Of a stretch of DNA of 64,000 nt, positions 25,307-34,020 are shown piece by piece. The translations under genes and the position numbers were made by a program. Origin of the DNA: Cytophagaceae bacterium (GTDB lineage Bacteria > Bacteroidota > Bacteroidia > Cytophagales > Cyclobacteriaceae); contig CP030886.1 in assembly GCA_006969745.1 (NCBI GenBank), positions 1,054,001 through 1,118,000 on the forward strand, given 5' to 3'. A model generated the notes under the pieces. It was not told where the DNA came from. It saw only the letters and a list, made by a program, of their open reading frames with translations, and did no database searches. Each line of letters begins with the position of its first letter. The stretch's first letter is position 1.

Positions 25307-25810
25307 TTACCAATGAAAATTACGATCATCTACTTTAACATCTTCTGGCACAAAATAATCCACTAAAGACGTTTGCTTTTTTGTTGTCTGGGCATGATTG
25401 AATTGCACAACAAGCAGACTATCTGAAAGCATTTTTATCTTGAAAAGCTTAAAATCCTCTTCAATATTCATCATGTGAGGGATTTGATTACTTTCCAATT
25501 TGAGATAACTAAAACCTTTAGCGTCCCGAGCCAATGACCATTGTCCTACCATTGATTCACCACAATCACTTCGTCCAACAGAACTAGTGATAAACTCCTT
25601 ATTGTATTTAAAAGTCTGACGATAGGCAATAAAACAATCGCCCATGTTCATTCTTGTTCCATTGTTAAATCTTCGAGCTAATTTCCATGTTTTTGCAGAA
25701 TCACCGGCAAGTAGTGATTTTGGGTTTTTTGGCAGTTCAAATGGTATCTCAGGTTCACCTTCGCACGCAAAAAGCACATGACATATTAGAACTATTAAGA
25801 TCAAACGCAT
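25307..25810 (-). CDS. Hypothetical lipoprotein
   Basis: The 167-aa protein begins with a lipoprotein signal (MRLILIVLICHVLFAC, lipobox LFAC) and the acidic start EGEPEIP after the Cys. The body shows 'SAKTWKLARRFNNGTRMNMGDCFIAYRQTFKYNKEF', reminiscent of lipocalin-like lipoproteins ('GDSSKTWKL' type) common in Bacteroidetes. It contains two further Cys (GDCF, RSDCGES), possibly a disulfide. The start at 25810 is 4 nt after the carboxylase stop. The function is unknown. Confidence 0.75.
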   Translation of the reverse strand: MRLILIVLICHVLFACEGEPEIPFELPKNPKSLLAGDSAKTWKLARRFNNGTRMNMGDCFIAYRQTFKYNKEFITSSVGRSDCGESMVGQWSLARDAKGFSYLKLESNQIPHMMNIEEDFKLFKIKMLSDSLLVVQFNHAQTTKKQTSLVDYFVPEDVKVDDRNFHW

Positions 25811-25814
25811 TTTG

Positions 25815-27398
25815 TCAAAGTGGAATATTTCCATGCTTCTTTCTTGGAAGCTTGTCCACCTTATTTTCAAGCATACTGAATGCACTAATCAATTTTGAAC
25901 GTGTTTCCTTTGGCATAATCACCTCATCCACAAAGCCACGACCTGCGGCGATGTAAGGGTTAGCAAACTTCTCGGTGTATTCATTGATCTTCTCCTGATG
26001 CATTGCATTCGGATCGTCCGCCTTCTGAATTTCTTTTCTAAAAATAATCTCCGAGGCGCCTTGGGCACCCATCACTGCGATCTCTGCTGTCGGCCATGCA
26101 TAATTCATATCAGCGCCAATGTGCTTGGAGTTCATCACATCATAGGCGCCACCGTAGGCTTTTCTTGTGATTACAGAAATCCTTGGCACGGTAGCTTCGC
26201 TGAATGCATAGAGTAACTTTGCACCATTCGTGATAATTCCATTCCATTCCTGATCAGTTCCCGGCAAAAATCCAGGAACATCAACCAATACCAATAACGG
26301 CACATTAAAGCTGTCGCAGAACCTTACAAATCTTCCGCCTTTCGTGCTTGAGTGGATGTCCAAAACGCCAGCCATGCTCATTGGCTGATTGGCTACTATT
26401 CCTATGCTTCTGCCTGCAAGTCGGCCAAATCCGCAAATGATGTTTTCAGCAAAATCTTTATGAACTTCCAAGAAGCTATCAGAGTCAATAATACCCTTGA
26501 TAACATCATGCATGTCATAAGGCTGATTTGGATTCTCAGGCATCAAAGTGTCTAGTTCCTCTCGTGTTTCATCGCCAAGCTCATATGCTACTCTAGGTGG
26601 CTCTTCTTCACAGTTGGAAGGAATGTAGCTCATTAGCTGCTTAATTTGGCGAATGCATTCAGCTTCATTGGCGCAGGCAAAGTGTGTTACGCCACTTTTG
26701 GAAGCATGTGTCTGAGCTCCGCCTAACTCTTCACTTGTTACATCCTCTTGTGTAACTGTCTTCACTACATTAGGCCCTGTCACAAACATGTAACTGCTTT
26801 GCTCCACCATGAATATGAAATCTGTAATAGCAGGAGAATAAACTGCACCACCCGCACATGGACCAAGAATGGCTGAAATCTGAGGTACTACACCAGAAGC
26901 CAGCGTATTACGATAAAAAATATCTGCATAACCTCCGAGTGATACCACGCCTTCTTGAATGCGCGCTCCTCCTGAATCATTTAATCCAATGACAGGTGCC
27001 CCATTCTTCATGGCCATATCCATGATCTTGACGATTTTCTCAGCAAATGTTTCGGACAATGAACCTCCGAAAACTGTAAAGTCCTGGCTAAAAACATAGG
27101 TAAGCCGGCCGTCGATGGTTCCATATCCGGTTACTACTCCATCGCCAAGAATTTTTTGCTTGTCCATACCAAAGTCTGTTGCTCTGTGAGTAACAAACTT
27201 TCCAATCTCTTCAAATGAGCCTTCATCCAATAGCAAGTCGATTCGCTCGCGAGCTGTCAGCTTTCCTTTTTCGTGTTGCTTAGCTATCCGGTCTTCGCCT
27301 CCTCCTTTCAGCGCTTCTTCGTTCATCGATTCCAGCCTAGCATTTTTTTCTGCTTTGGATTGGATATTAGTTGCGGTTTTTGGTTTTTCTGTGCTCAT
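25815..27398 (-). CDS. pccB: Acyl-CoA (propionyl-CoA) carboxylase beta subunit
   Basis: The 527-aa carboxyltransferase has '[15 protein letters not shown]', '[15 protein letters not shown]', '[24 protein letters not shown]', '[16 protein letters not shown]' and '[33 protein letters not shown]'. It uses carboxybiotin to carboxylate propionyl-CoA (or a related acyl-CoA) with a biotin-carrying alpha subunit, which is not in the window. The start at 27398 (MSTEKPKT) is preferred over an in-frame start at 27461 because a perfect -7 box lies at 27416. It is the first gene of the operon running to aat2. Confidence 0.95.
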   Translation of the reverse strand: MSTEKPKTATNIQSKAEKNARLESMNEEALKGGGEDRIAKQHEKGKLTARERIDLLLDEGSFEEIGKFVTHRATDFGMDKQKILGDGVVTGYGTIDGRLTYVFSQDFTVFGGSLSETFAEKIVKIMDMAMKNGAPVIGLNDSGGARIQEGVVSLGGYADIFYRNTLASGVVPQISAILGPCAGGAVYSPAITDFIFMVEQSSYMFVTGPNVVKTVTQEDVTSEELGGAQTHASKSGVTHFACANEAECIRQIKQLMSYIPSNCEEEPPRVAYELGDETREELDTLMPENPNQPYDMHDVIKGIIDSDSFLEVHKDFAENIICGFGRLAGRSIGIVANQPMSMAGVLDIHSSTKGGRFVRFCDSFNVPLLVLVDVPGFLPGTDQEWNGIITNGAKLLYAFSEATVPRISVITRKAYGGAYDVMNSKHIGADMNYAWPTAEIAVMGAQGASEIIFRKEIQKADDPNAMHQEKINEYTEKFANPYIAAGRGFVDEVIMPKETRSKLISAFSMLENKVDKLPRKKHGNIPL

Positions 27399-27415
27399 AT
27401 TTCTTTTGAAAACGC

Positions 27416-27423
27416 CAAAGATA
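27416..27423 (-). promoter_or_regulatory. -7 box TATCTTTG of the pccB operon
   Basis: It exactly matches TAnnTTTG on the minus strand, 17 nt before the ATG at 27398. It lies inside the longer reading frame, so it also decides the start. Confidence 0.65.
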
Positions 27424-27496
27424 AGCTTAGGAATGGACAATGTAGAAATCGTAATTATCAATTAAATAAATCTAAAAAGACTAGGTGCCAATTTGC

Positions 27497-27504
27497 TATA
27501 TTGC
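27497..27504 (+). promoter_or_regulatory. -7-like box TATATTGC of the Ppx/GppA gene
   Basis: This TATATTGC octamer is identical to those at 11412 (minus) and 35745 (minus). It is 7 nt before the ATG at 27512, so the leader is very short; an in-frame GTG at 27485 lies upstream of the box and is rejected. Confidence 0.5.
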
Positions 27505-27511
27505 GGCCGCT

Positions 27512-28453
27512 ATGAACGTTGCAGTTATCGATTTGGGCACAAACACTTTTCATCTTCTACTCGCTAGAGTTGAAGGTAGTACTCATGAAATATTTCATCG
27601 TGAACGAAAGGCTGTGAAAATTGGTGAAAAAGGAATCAATAAGGGTGAAATCACTTCCGAAGCATGGGATCGGGCCATTGCTGCACTTACTGATTTCAAA
27701 GCGACAATAGATCAGCACCAGATAAATCAAATTTTTGCCACAGCTACCAGCGCTATGCGTAATGCAAGTAATGGCACAGAACTCGTTGAAGAAATCAAAC
27801 GATTGACAGGGATTGAAATTGAGGTAATTTCGGGAGCGCGTGAAGCCGAACTCATACATTTTGGAGCCAGCAAAGCACTCGACTTTGGTTCTGAAAAAAA
27901 CCTCATTATGGATATTGGCGGAGGAAGTATTGAGTTCATCATTGCAGATAAAGATCGAGCATACTGGATGCAAAGTTTTGAAGTAGGCGGGCAACGTTTA
28001 GTTGAAAAATTTCATAAAACGGACCCAATAACAAGTTCAGAAATAGAAGAGCTGTTTGATTACTTCGGCGAGGAACTCAAACCACTACTGGATGCATGCG
28101 ATGAGCATAAGCCAACCACATTGATAGGTTGTTCAGGCACCTTTGACACGCTCAGCGACATCTATTCTGAAGAAAACAATATTTCAAGAGATTTAGATGC
28201 CACTGAGCTGCCTTTTGGTAAAGATGCTTTTAAAGACATTTACAAAGGCTTGATTGCCAAAAACAGGGAGCAACGTCTTTCAATTCCCGGAATGATAGAA
28301 ATGCGAGTTGATATGATCGTGGTGGCTTGTATTTTGATAGATTACATTATTGACAAACTTAACCTGCAAGAAGTTAGAATTTCTGCTTATGCCCTTAAAG
28401 AAGGCATCCTTTACCACGTTTTAGATCAACTTCAAGCAAATACCTCTAATTAG
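27512..28453 (+). CDS. Ppx/GppA family phosphatase (exopolyphosphatase)
   Basis: The 313-aa actin-fold phosphatase has phosphate-1 'VIDLGTNTFHLLLA', 'ATSAMRNASNG', the central 'GAREAELIHFGASKAL', phosphate-2 'NLIMDIGGGSIEFIIAD' and adenosine-region 'IGCSGTFDTLSDI'. It hydrolyses polyphosphate and possibly pppGpp. Length matches the short two-domain form common in Bacteroidetes. It is divergent from the pccB operon. Its stop codon lies inside operator copy 2, which faces the downstream repeat-protein gene. Confidence 0.94.
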   Translation: MNVAVIDLGTNTFHLLLARVEGSTHEIFHRERKAVKIGEKGINKGEITSEAWDRAIAALTDFKATIDQHQINQIFATATSAMRNASNGTELVEEIKRLTGIEIEVISGAREAELIHFGASKALDFGSEKNLIMDIGGGSIEFIIADKDRAYWMQSFEVGGQRLVEKFHKTDPITSSEIEELFDYFGEELKPLLDACDEHKPTTLIGCSGTFDTLSDIYSEENNISRDLDATELPFGKDAFKDIYKGLIAKNREQRLSIPGMIEMRVDMIVVACILIDYIIDKLNLQEVRISAYALKEGILYHVLDQLQANTSN

Positions 28454-28459
28454 GTATTG
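28438..28459. promoter_or_regulatory. Operator copy 2: AAATACC-N8-GGTATTG
   Basis: The arms AAATACC and GGTATTG flank the 8-bp spacer TCTAATTA. It covers the ppx stop codon and is centred 28 bp upstream of a -7-like TATTTTTA (28473-28480) of the repeat-protein gene. It is identical in arms and spacing to the copy at 57324. Confidence 0.65.
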
Positions 28460-28509
28460 AAAAAGGCTCACATATTTTTAACTTTTACCAGATTAAAAAC
28501 CTTACCATC

Positions 28510-30195
28510 ATGAAATATCTACTGGGATCAGTATTTCTATTTTTTTCTTTTTCAAATTATGCACAGAACGGAGAGTTTGGGAACATCGTGTCCGAACTTC
28601 AGGCAAACCTTTTGGAAGTTCAAACGGGAGATGAAACCTATACCCACGAACTTGAACTGATTGAGTATTCAGTCCTTAAGTATACATTGGTTGAGGTGGA
28701 TGAAAAGGGAAACCGAGACGAGCTTGTCTATGAATTCAATGTGGCTGATTTGGATCCATATGTAGTAAGAGAAGAAACAAAAAAAGACATCATTTACCTG
28801 AGCTTGACGGTGGACAACGGTCAAAAATTCATAAAAAAATATGAGAATGGTGAGGTCAAGGGTTATGGCGAAAACATGCTCATGGTGACCAAAAACATAG
28901 ATAATGCCAGGATATTAAAGGATCTCATCAAAAAAGCTATTCCGATTGCTGAAGATATCATGAGCAAAAAGCTTGCAGTGGATACTTACCCAGAAATGGA
29001 AACATGGCTGGCAGAGCATGTAGTAAATGCCGAAAGCGGCAGCAAAACCTATAATCAGACATTGGTTGCCTTAGATGATTTCCCCGGCAATTACAGACTT
29101 ATTCAAACGGAGATATCCGCCAAATCCTCTGAAGAAAAACAATACATTTTCAATTTGGGAGATATTAATATTAACAGTCTGAAATTCAATATTTCAGGAT
29201 CCAACTTTTCCTTAGATTTTGAAACAAATAGAAAGCAAAAGTTGATCAAAGTTCTGGAAAGCGGAGCGCCCAAAGGTTTTGACGATGAAATTGAAATTTT
29301 TACAAATAATGTAGAAGAGGCTCGTGACCTTAAGAATATACTCACCAAAGCTGTACCACTTGCGGAAGATTTGGTTGAAAGCTCAATACAGAAATTTGAA
29401 TCTTTACAACCAGCACTTGATTTTCTGGGTAAATACGTTCAAAATATAGATTATGGTGACGAATCGATGGAGCAATCAGTAACTGGCGATTGTCTGATGA
29501 AAATCACACTCGTAGATGCTGATGCAAAAAGCACCAAAAAAACCACAGCAGAGTTTAACCTGATAGACATCAATGGCAACCTGATAGATTTTGATGTGGC
29601 ATCTGGTAAAATGTTCGTTGAGTTTGTGACGAAAGAGTCGCTTGATCTATTAAAAATGTCTGAGAATGATGAGTTTGATGGATACGATGATGAATTGAAA
29701 ATCTACGCTGAAAATGTAGAGGTGGCCCGTCGAATAAAAGCAGCGTTGGAAGATGCTATTCGAATCTGCGAGCGTGATTATGTAGATCCATTTGCAGACA
29801 TGACTGTAGTTCAAAAAATTGGCTGGCTTACCGAAAATATGGATGAAGTCAGAGTTGGTGAAAAAACAATCACTCAAACATTTGAGCGAATCGATGAATC
29901 AGATCCTGAGAAAATCAAGATGACTAAATTGGAGGTAGATGCTAAAGGCAGTCAGGAAGAAATATTTGAATTCAACTTTACAGATATTAATCCAAAGAGC
30001 ATTCAATATAAAATTGGTAGCAAAACACTCGCTATTTCATTTGAGACAAAGTTTAAAGAAGACATCATTAAATACTACAAAGACGGTGAAATAGAGAACT
30101 ATCAGGATGGCTTTGAATTGAGTATGACTGATATTGAAGCTGCGAGAAACGTAATTTTAGTTTTCAATCAGATCATAGCAGAGCTAAATGAGTAA
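28510..30195 (+). CDS. Secreted protein of four tandem ~130-residue repeats, function unknown
   Basis: The 561-aa protein has a signal peptide (MKYLLGSVFLFFSFSNYAQ) and no membrane helix after it. It contains four homologous units, about residues 21-150, 152-285, 291-425 and 428-561. Each runs: short helix with Trp or Phe, 'V..G..TY.Q/H', a Lys- and Asp-rich strand, 'E..F.....DIN', a strand with 'F.T....', an acidic 'ENGE..GYDDE' loop, and a helix 'ARxLKxxLxxAIxxAE'. I do not recognise the unit. A TPR-free alpha/beta repeat of this sort suggests a binding or adhesion role in the periplasm. Operator copy 2 lies upstream. Confidence 0.85.
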   Translation: MKYLLGSVFLFFSFSNYAQNGEFGNIVSELQANLLEVQTGDETYTHELELIEYSVLKYTLVEVDEKGNRDELVYEFNVADLDPYVVREETKKDIIYLSLTVDNGQKFIKKYENGEVKGYGENMLMVTKNIDNARILKDLIKKAIPIAEDIMSKKLAVDTYPEMETWLAEHVVNAESGSKTYNQTLVALDDFPGNYRLIQTEISAKSSEEKQYIFNLGDININSLKFNISGSNFSLDFETNRKQKLIKVLESGAPKGFDDEIEIFTNNVEEARDLKNILTKAVPLAEDLVESSIQKFESLQPALDFLGKYVQNIDYGDESMEQSVTGDCLMKITLVDADAKSTKKTTAEFNLIDINGNLIDFDVASGKMFVEFVTKESLDLLKMSENDEFDGYDDELKIYAENVEVARRIKAALEDAIRICERDYVDPFADMTVVQKIGWLTENMDEVRVGEKTITQTFERIDESDPEKIKMTKLEVDAKGSQEEIFEFNFTDINPKSIQYKIGSKTLAISFETKFKEDIIKYYKDGEIENYQDGFELSMTDIEAARNVILVFNQIIAELNE

Positions 30196-30200
30196 TTTCG
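30193..30200 (+). promoter_or_regulatory. -7-like box TAATTTCG of the Ldh-family gene
   Basis: TAATTTCG (also at 40200 and 57593) begins at the TAA stop of the preceding gene, and 4 nt separate it from the ATG at 30205. A leaderless mRNA is predicted. Confidence 0.45.
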
Positions 30201-30204
30201 CCGA

Positions 30205-31278
30205 ATGATTTTTTCCGCGGAACAACTAAAGCAATTTGCAACCCAGGTATTTATCAATATTGGCTGCCCTGAAGCTGAAGCTAGACAGGCTGCCGATGTA
30301 TTAGTTAGTGCCGACCTTAGAGGTGTCGATTCACATGGAGTAGCACGACTTTCCGGCTACATCCGATTGCATGAAAAGCAGCGGCTAAATGCCAAACCCC
30401 AAATCAAGACTGTTCATGAGACGCCATCCACTGCTGTGGTAGATGGAGATTTAGGATTGGGATTGGTGGTCGGGCCACATGCAATGAAGCTAGCCATTGA
30501 AAAAGCTAAGAACGTAGGCTCAGGGTGGGTTTCTGTGAAAAATTCTAACCACTACGGCATTGCAGGTTATCATGCGATGATGGCTTTGGATGAAGATTGT
30601 ATTGGAATCTCACTAACAAACGCCAGTCCGCTTGTCTCGCCCACTTTCTCAAAAGAAAGACTATTGGGAACCAATCCTATTTCCATTGCAATCCCTACCA
30701 AAAATCAACCGCCATTTGTGCTTGATATGGCTACCACTACAGCCGCCAATGGTAAGCTCGAAGTACTGCAACGCAAAGGCATGGATGCTCCAGAAGGTTG
30801 GCTACAGGACAAAGAAGGCCACATTACTACTGACGCAAAAGGGTTGGTAAAAGGTGGCTCCATGCGGCCTCTCGGCGGTGATCGTGAACACGGCTCGCAC
30901 AAGGGCTATGCACTTGGTGCAGTCGTAGATATCTTGTCAGCAGTACTTTCCGGTGCCAACTACGGACCTTGGGTACCTCCCTTTGTTGCATTTATCGATC
31001 CCGCTCCAAATCCTGTGGGTGAAGGTCTGGGTCATTTCTTTGGTGCCATGCGCATCGATGCATTCAGAGATGGTGAAGAATTCAAATCGCATATGGACAA
31101 CTGGATCGAAAGATTCAGGAATTCCGAGACAGTTAACCCTGAGGATAAAGTTCTTATTCCTGGTGATCCGGAACGTGAGATGACCGCCGAGCGATTGAAA
31201 AACGGAATAGACCTACTAGACCCTGTGGTAGCTGATTTGAAAGAGTTAGGAGAAAAATTGGGTGTAACTTTAGTTTAG
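30205..31278 (+). CDS. Malate/L-lactate/ureidoglycolate dehydrogenase, Ldh family
   Basis: The 357-aa NAD(P)-dependent oxidoreductase belongs to the type-2 malate/lactate dehydrogenase fold, unrelated to classic MDH. Signatures are 'ADLRGVDSHGVARLSGYI', 'NSNHYGIAGYHAMMAL' (catalytic His), 'LLGTNPISIAIPT', 'FVLDMATTTAANGKLEV' and 'GSHKGYALGAVVDILSAVLSGA'. Members reduce or oxidise 2-hydroxy acids, and the true substrate cannot be told from sequence. It is followed 21 bp later by the DUF1801 gene. Confidence 0.93.
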   Translation: MIFSAEQLKQFATQVFINIGCPEAEARQAADVLVSADLRGVDSHGVARLSGYIRLHEKQRLNAKPQIKTVHETPSTAVVDGDLGLGLVVGPHAMKLAIEKAKNVGSGWVSVKNSNHYGIAGYHAMMALDEDCIGISLTNASPLVSPTFSKERLLGTNPISIAIPTKNQPPFVLDMATTTAANGKLEVLQRKGMDAPEGWLQDKEGHITTDAKGLVKGGSMRPLGGDREHGSHKGYALGAVVDILSAVLSGANYGPWVPPFVAFIDPAPNPVGEGLGHFFGAMRIDAFRDGEEFKSHMDNWIERFRNSETVNPEDKVLIPGDPEREMTAERLKNGIDLLDPVVADLKELGEKLGVTLV

Positions 31279-31299
31279 CTACCTAACGTAATAGCATTC

Positions 31300-31725
31300 A
31301 TGGCTGAATTAAAAACCAAACCCAACGATCAAAATGTCGAAACCTTTATCGACTCTGTAGAACCTGAATGGAAACGAGATGACGCTCGCGAACTCCTGAC
31401 CTTTTTCGAAAAAATAACCGGAGAAAAACCCGTAATGTGGGGCGACTCGCTCATCGGATATGGAAAATACCACTACAAGTACAAAAGTGGACGAGAAGGT
31501 GATTGGTTTACTGCTGGCTTTTCTCCCCGTAAAGCCAATATGACCATCTATGTCATGGCTGGATTTGAAGGACAGGAGGAACTTTTGGAGCAACTTGGCA
31601 AATACAAAAAGAGTGTGGGCTGCTTGTATGTAAAGAAATTAGCTGACATTGATATGAATGTATTGGAGCAAATGACTAAAAAGTCCATTGAAACGTTGAA
31701 GCGGCGATATGCGGATCACAATTAG
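31300..31725 (+). CDS. DUF1801 (YdhG-like) family protein
   Basis: The 141-aa cytosolic protein has the DUF1801 pattern 'VETFIDSVEPEWKRDDARELLTFFEKITGEKPVMWGDSLIGYGKYHYKYKSGREGDWFTAGFSPRKANMTIYVM' and C-terminal 'SVGCLYVKKLADIDMNVLEQM'. The family is of unknown function and forms a compact alpha/beta fold. Its stop overlaps the following gene by 17 nt, so the two are coupled. Confidence 0.9.
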   Translation: MAELKTKPNDQNVETFIDSVEPEWKRDDARELLTFFEKITGEKPVMWGDSLIGYGKYHYKYKSGREGDWFTAGFSPRKANMTIYVMAGFEGQEELLEQLGKYKKSVGCLYVKKLADIDMNVLEQMTKKSIETLKRRYADHN

Positions 31726-32158
31726 TCTATTCTTACTCACCACAACACTTGTTTCATTTTCACAGCGGGTTTCATTCGAAGATCCGGATCTTACATTCAG
31801 TTTTAAAAAACCAAAAAACTGGCAAGTCTTTGACGATGGATATGTTGTGAAAGTGAGTCCATCTGCTAAGGATTCAGCCACCGTTTACTTCACCTTAACC
31901 TACTTTGAGTACGCACAGCCGATTGGTGCTTTGCCCACCGCGAAACCAGCCAACCATTCGGATGAAGAAGATTACGTGCAAACTAAAGTCGCTGGTGCGG
32001 CTGCCAAGCAAAGAGAAAGAATGGATGGTGAACTAACCATCATCAATTACACATTTGTAAAATTTGGTCAGAGCTTTTACCTCAAAACGTCTACCGATAA
32101 CATCGCTGATCAGCGTATTTTTCGAAAAATTATTAGATCAGTACAAATAAAAAAATAA
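31709..32158 (+). CDS. Periplasmic PsbP-like hypothetical protein
   Basis: The 149-aa protein has a signal peptide (MRITISLFLLTTTLVSFSQ) and a body starting 'VSFEDPDLTFSFKKPKNWQVFDDGYVVKVSPSAKDSATVYFTLTYFE'. It ends 'FYLKTSTDNIADQRIFRKIIRSVQI', the pattern of PsbP/MOG1-like small domains found in many exported bacterial proteins. The role is unknown. It starts within the end of the DUF1801 gene. Confidence 0.75.
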   Translation: MRITISLFLLTTTLVSFSQRVSFEDPDLTFSFKKPKNWQVFDDGYVVKVSPSAKDSATVYFTLTYFEYAQPIGALPTAKPANHSDEEDYVQTKVAGAAAKQRERMDGELTIINYTFVKFGQSFYLKTSTDNIADQRIFRKIIRSVQIKK

Positions 32159-32277
32159 ATTATCCTATTTAACGAAGGTTTTGATCAATTCAACGACTTT
32201 CATCTGAAGCTAAACTAATCCTGGAAACTCATCTGAGCGGAGGTAGTTTAATCACCTATCACCTTAATTATTTCCTA

Positions 32278-32634
32278 ATGGATTATTTCAGAAAAGGCAC
32301 CGATATATTACCGGCTGTCATTATGGACTCAGGTTCAAAATCCGCTCTCATCAAAGGAGTTTCATTGTGCGAAGACGTATCTATTTGTAGACAACTAGCG
32401 CTTGATATAAAGCGCAACATTGAACGGACACCCTACACAGATCTTAACATCCAGCTAAGCGTTTTCAATGTGAAAGCAGCAAAGTTGCTCCTTGATGTAT
32501 TTCGAGTGATTAAAAGTAAGCGCCCATCGCTCAGCATTCATTGGCTATATGATCGAAAAGATGCAGAGATGAAAGAGATGGGTATGGATTACAGTGAATT
32601 GCTCGAAATGGATTTTGACCTTTCTCCGAATTAG
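32278..32634 (+). CDS. SiaC-family (DUF1987) protein lacking the usual phospho-site
   Basis: The 118-aa protein matches the SiaC/DUF1987 outline: an N-terminal 'GTDILPAVIMDS', a central helix 'LSVFNVKAAKLLLDVFRVI' and the C-terminal 'IHWLYDRKDAEMKEMGMDYSELLEMDFDL'. In SiaC proteins the helix begins with an N-T-S-S segment phosphorylated by a SpoIIE/anti-sigma-type switch. Here that segment reads N-V-K-A-A, without Ser or Thr. No SiaA-, SiaB- or diguanylate-cyclase-like gene is near. It may be a constitutive regulator. Confidence 0.75.
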   Translation: MDYFRKGTDILPAVIMDSGSKSALIKGVSLCEDVSICRQLALDIKRNIERTPYTDLNIQLSVFNVKAAKLLLDVFRVIKSKRPSLSIHWLYDRKDAEMKEMGMDYSELLEMDFDLSPN

Positions 32635-33158
32635 AAAATGCCTATGCCTACACCAGCCCGTAAAACCCATGGGCTGTTGTACGGCCGTGGTATTTCTGAT
32701 TCATCATACAACACATTGTATAGCGCCATTACATTGAATGATGCTCGCCCTCCTATTTGTTCCGAATAACCCGCACCGATTAGCAGGCTATTAAAGGCAG
32801 ATTTTTCTGTGCGCTCTGGAGAAAAAGAGGTGAGATATTCAAATGTGAGTCGCTCGAATTCTGCATATGCAAAGAATTGATTGGTGACATTGAAGCGGTT
32901 GAAAACACTCCATCCAAAATTGGAAAGTGAGGTATTTATCGGTTGCTTGATTTTCACATATTGATAGGTAATACCAATACCGGCAGAATACCGATCCGTG
33001 ATCTTATAGCCTACTTGTGGAAATATGCTAATGTTGGTTTGATTTGAGCTGGTGCTAAATCCTCCTCCACCACCAAAATAAATTTTGTCTGCAAGCTTAC
33101 TTTGAGCTGTAGCGCTCAACGTCAATGCTACAATTATGCTTGATACTAAGAATTTCAT
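32631..33158 (-). CDS. Outer-membrane beta-barrel protein
   Basis: The 175-aa protein has a signal peptide ending SATAQ and barrel strands ('IYFGGGGGFSTSSNQTNISIFPQVGYKITDRYSAGIGITYQYVKI', 'FAYAEFERLTFEYL', 'FNSLLIGAGYSEQIGGRASFNVMALYNVLYD'), ending 'WVLRAGVGIGIF' with a terminal Phe. It starts 4 nt after the DivIC/FtsB-like gene and overlaps the convergent SiaC-like gene by 4 nt. The function is unknown. Confidence 0.83.
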   Translation of the reverse strand: MKFLVSSIIVALTLSATAQSKLADKIYFGGGGGFSTSSNQTNISIFPQVGYKITDRYSAGIGITYQYVKIKQPINTSLSNFGWSVFNRFNVTNQFFAYAEFERLTFEYLTSFSPERTEKSAFNSLLIGAGYSEQIGGRASFNVMALYNVLYDESEIPRPYNSPWVLRAGVGIGIF

Positions 33159-33162
33159 CTTT

Positions 33163-33459
33163 CTATCTTACGACGATGAACAAATCCTCGTTGGGTTTTT
33201 TCATCAGATACTTCTCACGAGCCATTTTTTCCAATAAATCCGGATTGTGATTCAAAGCTGCCTGATCATTCTTGACTTCAAGAATTTTATCCTGATAAAA
33301 CTGACGTGCTTCTTCCAGTTCTGCCTTTTTTCCTGAAAGTTCTGACTGCAAAAACAAGTCGTTGCTATCTACAAAGGCCAACCATACAATGAAAAATAAA
33401 GTCGAAAGAACATAAAAGTTCTTTAAAAAAGGTGGGATACGGTTCAATAAGTCTTTCAT
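33163..33459 (-). CDS. Septum formation initiator DivIC/FtsB family protein
   Basis: The 98-aa protein has a short cytosolic N-terminus, one membrane helix (FYVLSTLFFIVWLAFVD, about 15-31), then a coiled coil ('LQSELSGKKAELEEARQFYQDKILEVKNDQAALNH') and the conserved tail 'LLEKMAREKYLMKKPNEDLFIV'. FtsB/DivIC joins FtsL and FtsQ in the divisome. The usual enolase neighbour is not here; instead it is coupled to an outer-membrane barrel gene. Confidence 0.92.
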   Translation of the reverse strand: MKDLLNRIPPFLKNFYVLSTLFFIVWLAFVDSNDLFLQSELSGKKAELEEARQFYQDKILEVKNDQAALNHNPDLLEKMAREKYLMKKPNEDLFIVVR

Positions 33460-33540
33460 CTGCTTTGAATTTGAGGGTGGTTTGATTTCAAAGCTTCAGC
33501 AGATATGTAAAAATAGGGAATTGATTGAATAATCGAAAAA

Positions 33541-34008
33541 TCAGTCCACCACTTGCAGTTTTTTAAGCTTATTCTCTCTAATACGCCAGGTAATCAAGAG
33601 TAATGGAAGCATTATCAACCAGATATACGTATCCCAATCTGCCTCCTTATGCTTGAAGAAAATCATATATCCATTAAAACAAAGCATTAAGAAAGCCAAT
33701 CCGGCAACTACCAAGGGTCCTGTGGCTTGATTTTGTTTTTCCCGGTAAAGCTTCCTGGAAACCTTTATACGATCAGCCGGCAGCTGATCTGAAGGCTTGG
33801 CCTTGCGGGTTAATTCCCAGATCACGAAAGGAATAACAATTACCCACAAACAAACCATGTACCAATCAAGTCCTGATGGCTCATCGCCCATCATACTATA
33901 ATGGATCATCTTACGGATGCGGAGTACAAGGCTCGCTGTTGCGATGAGTACCAAAATAATTTTGGAAATTTTCTGATATTTTTCAAGTCTGGATTCAGGC
34001 ATGATCAT
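33541..34008 (-). CDS. Membrane protein of unknown function
   Basis: The 155-aa protein has four predicted helices (about 15-30, 50-65, 97-112 and 122-138) separated by basic loops. No motif is recognised ('GDEPSGLDWYMVCLWVIVIPFVIWELTRK', 'ATGPLVVAGLAFLMLCFNGYMIFFKHKEADWDTYIWLIMLPLLLITWRIRENK'). A start at 34002 (second Met) is also possible. It is 12 bp downstream of the HsdR_N gene and may share its transcript. Confidence 0.75.
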   Translation of the reverse strand: MIMPESRLEKYQKISKIILVLIATASLVLRIRKMIHYSMMGDEPSGLDWYMVCLWVIVIPFVIWELTRKAKPSDQLPADRIKVSRKLYREKQNQATGPLVVAGLAFLMLCFNGYMIFFKHKEADWDTYIWLIMLPLLLITWRIRENKLKKLQVVD

Positions 34009-34020
34009 AAAATTAAGTAT

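Noticed and set aside
27557..27994. 145-codon minus-strand frame inside the Ppx gene
   Set aside because: The plus strand encodes a clear phosphatase with all motifs; the minus frame has no recognisable domain.
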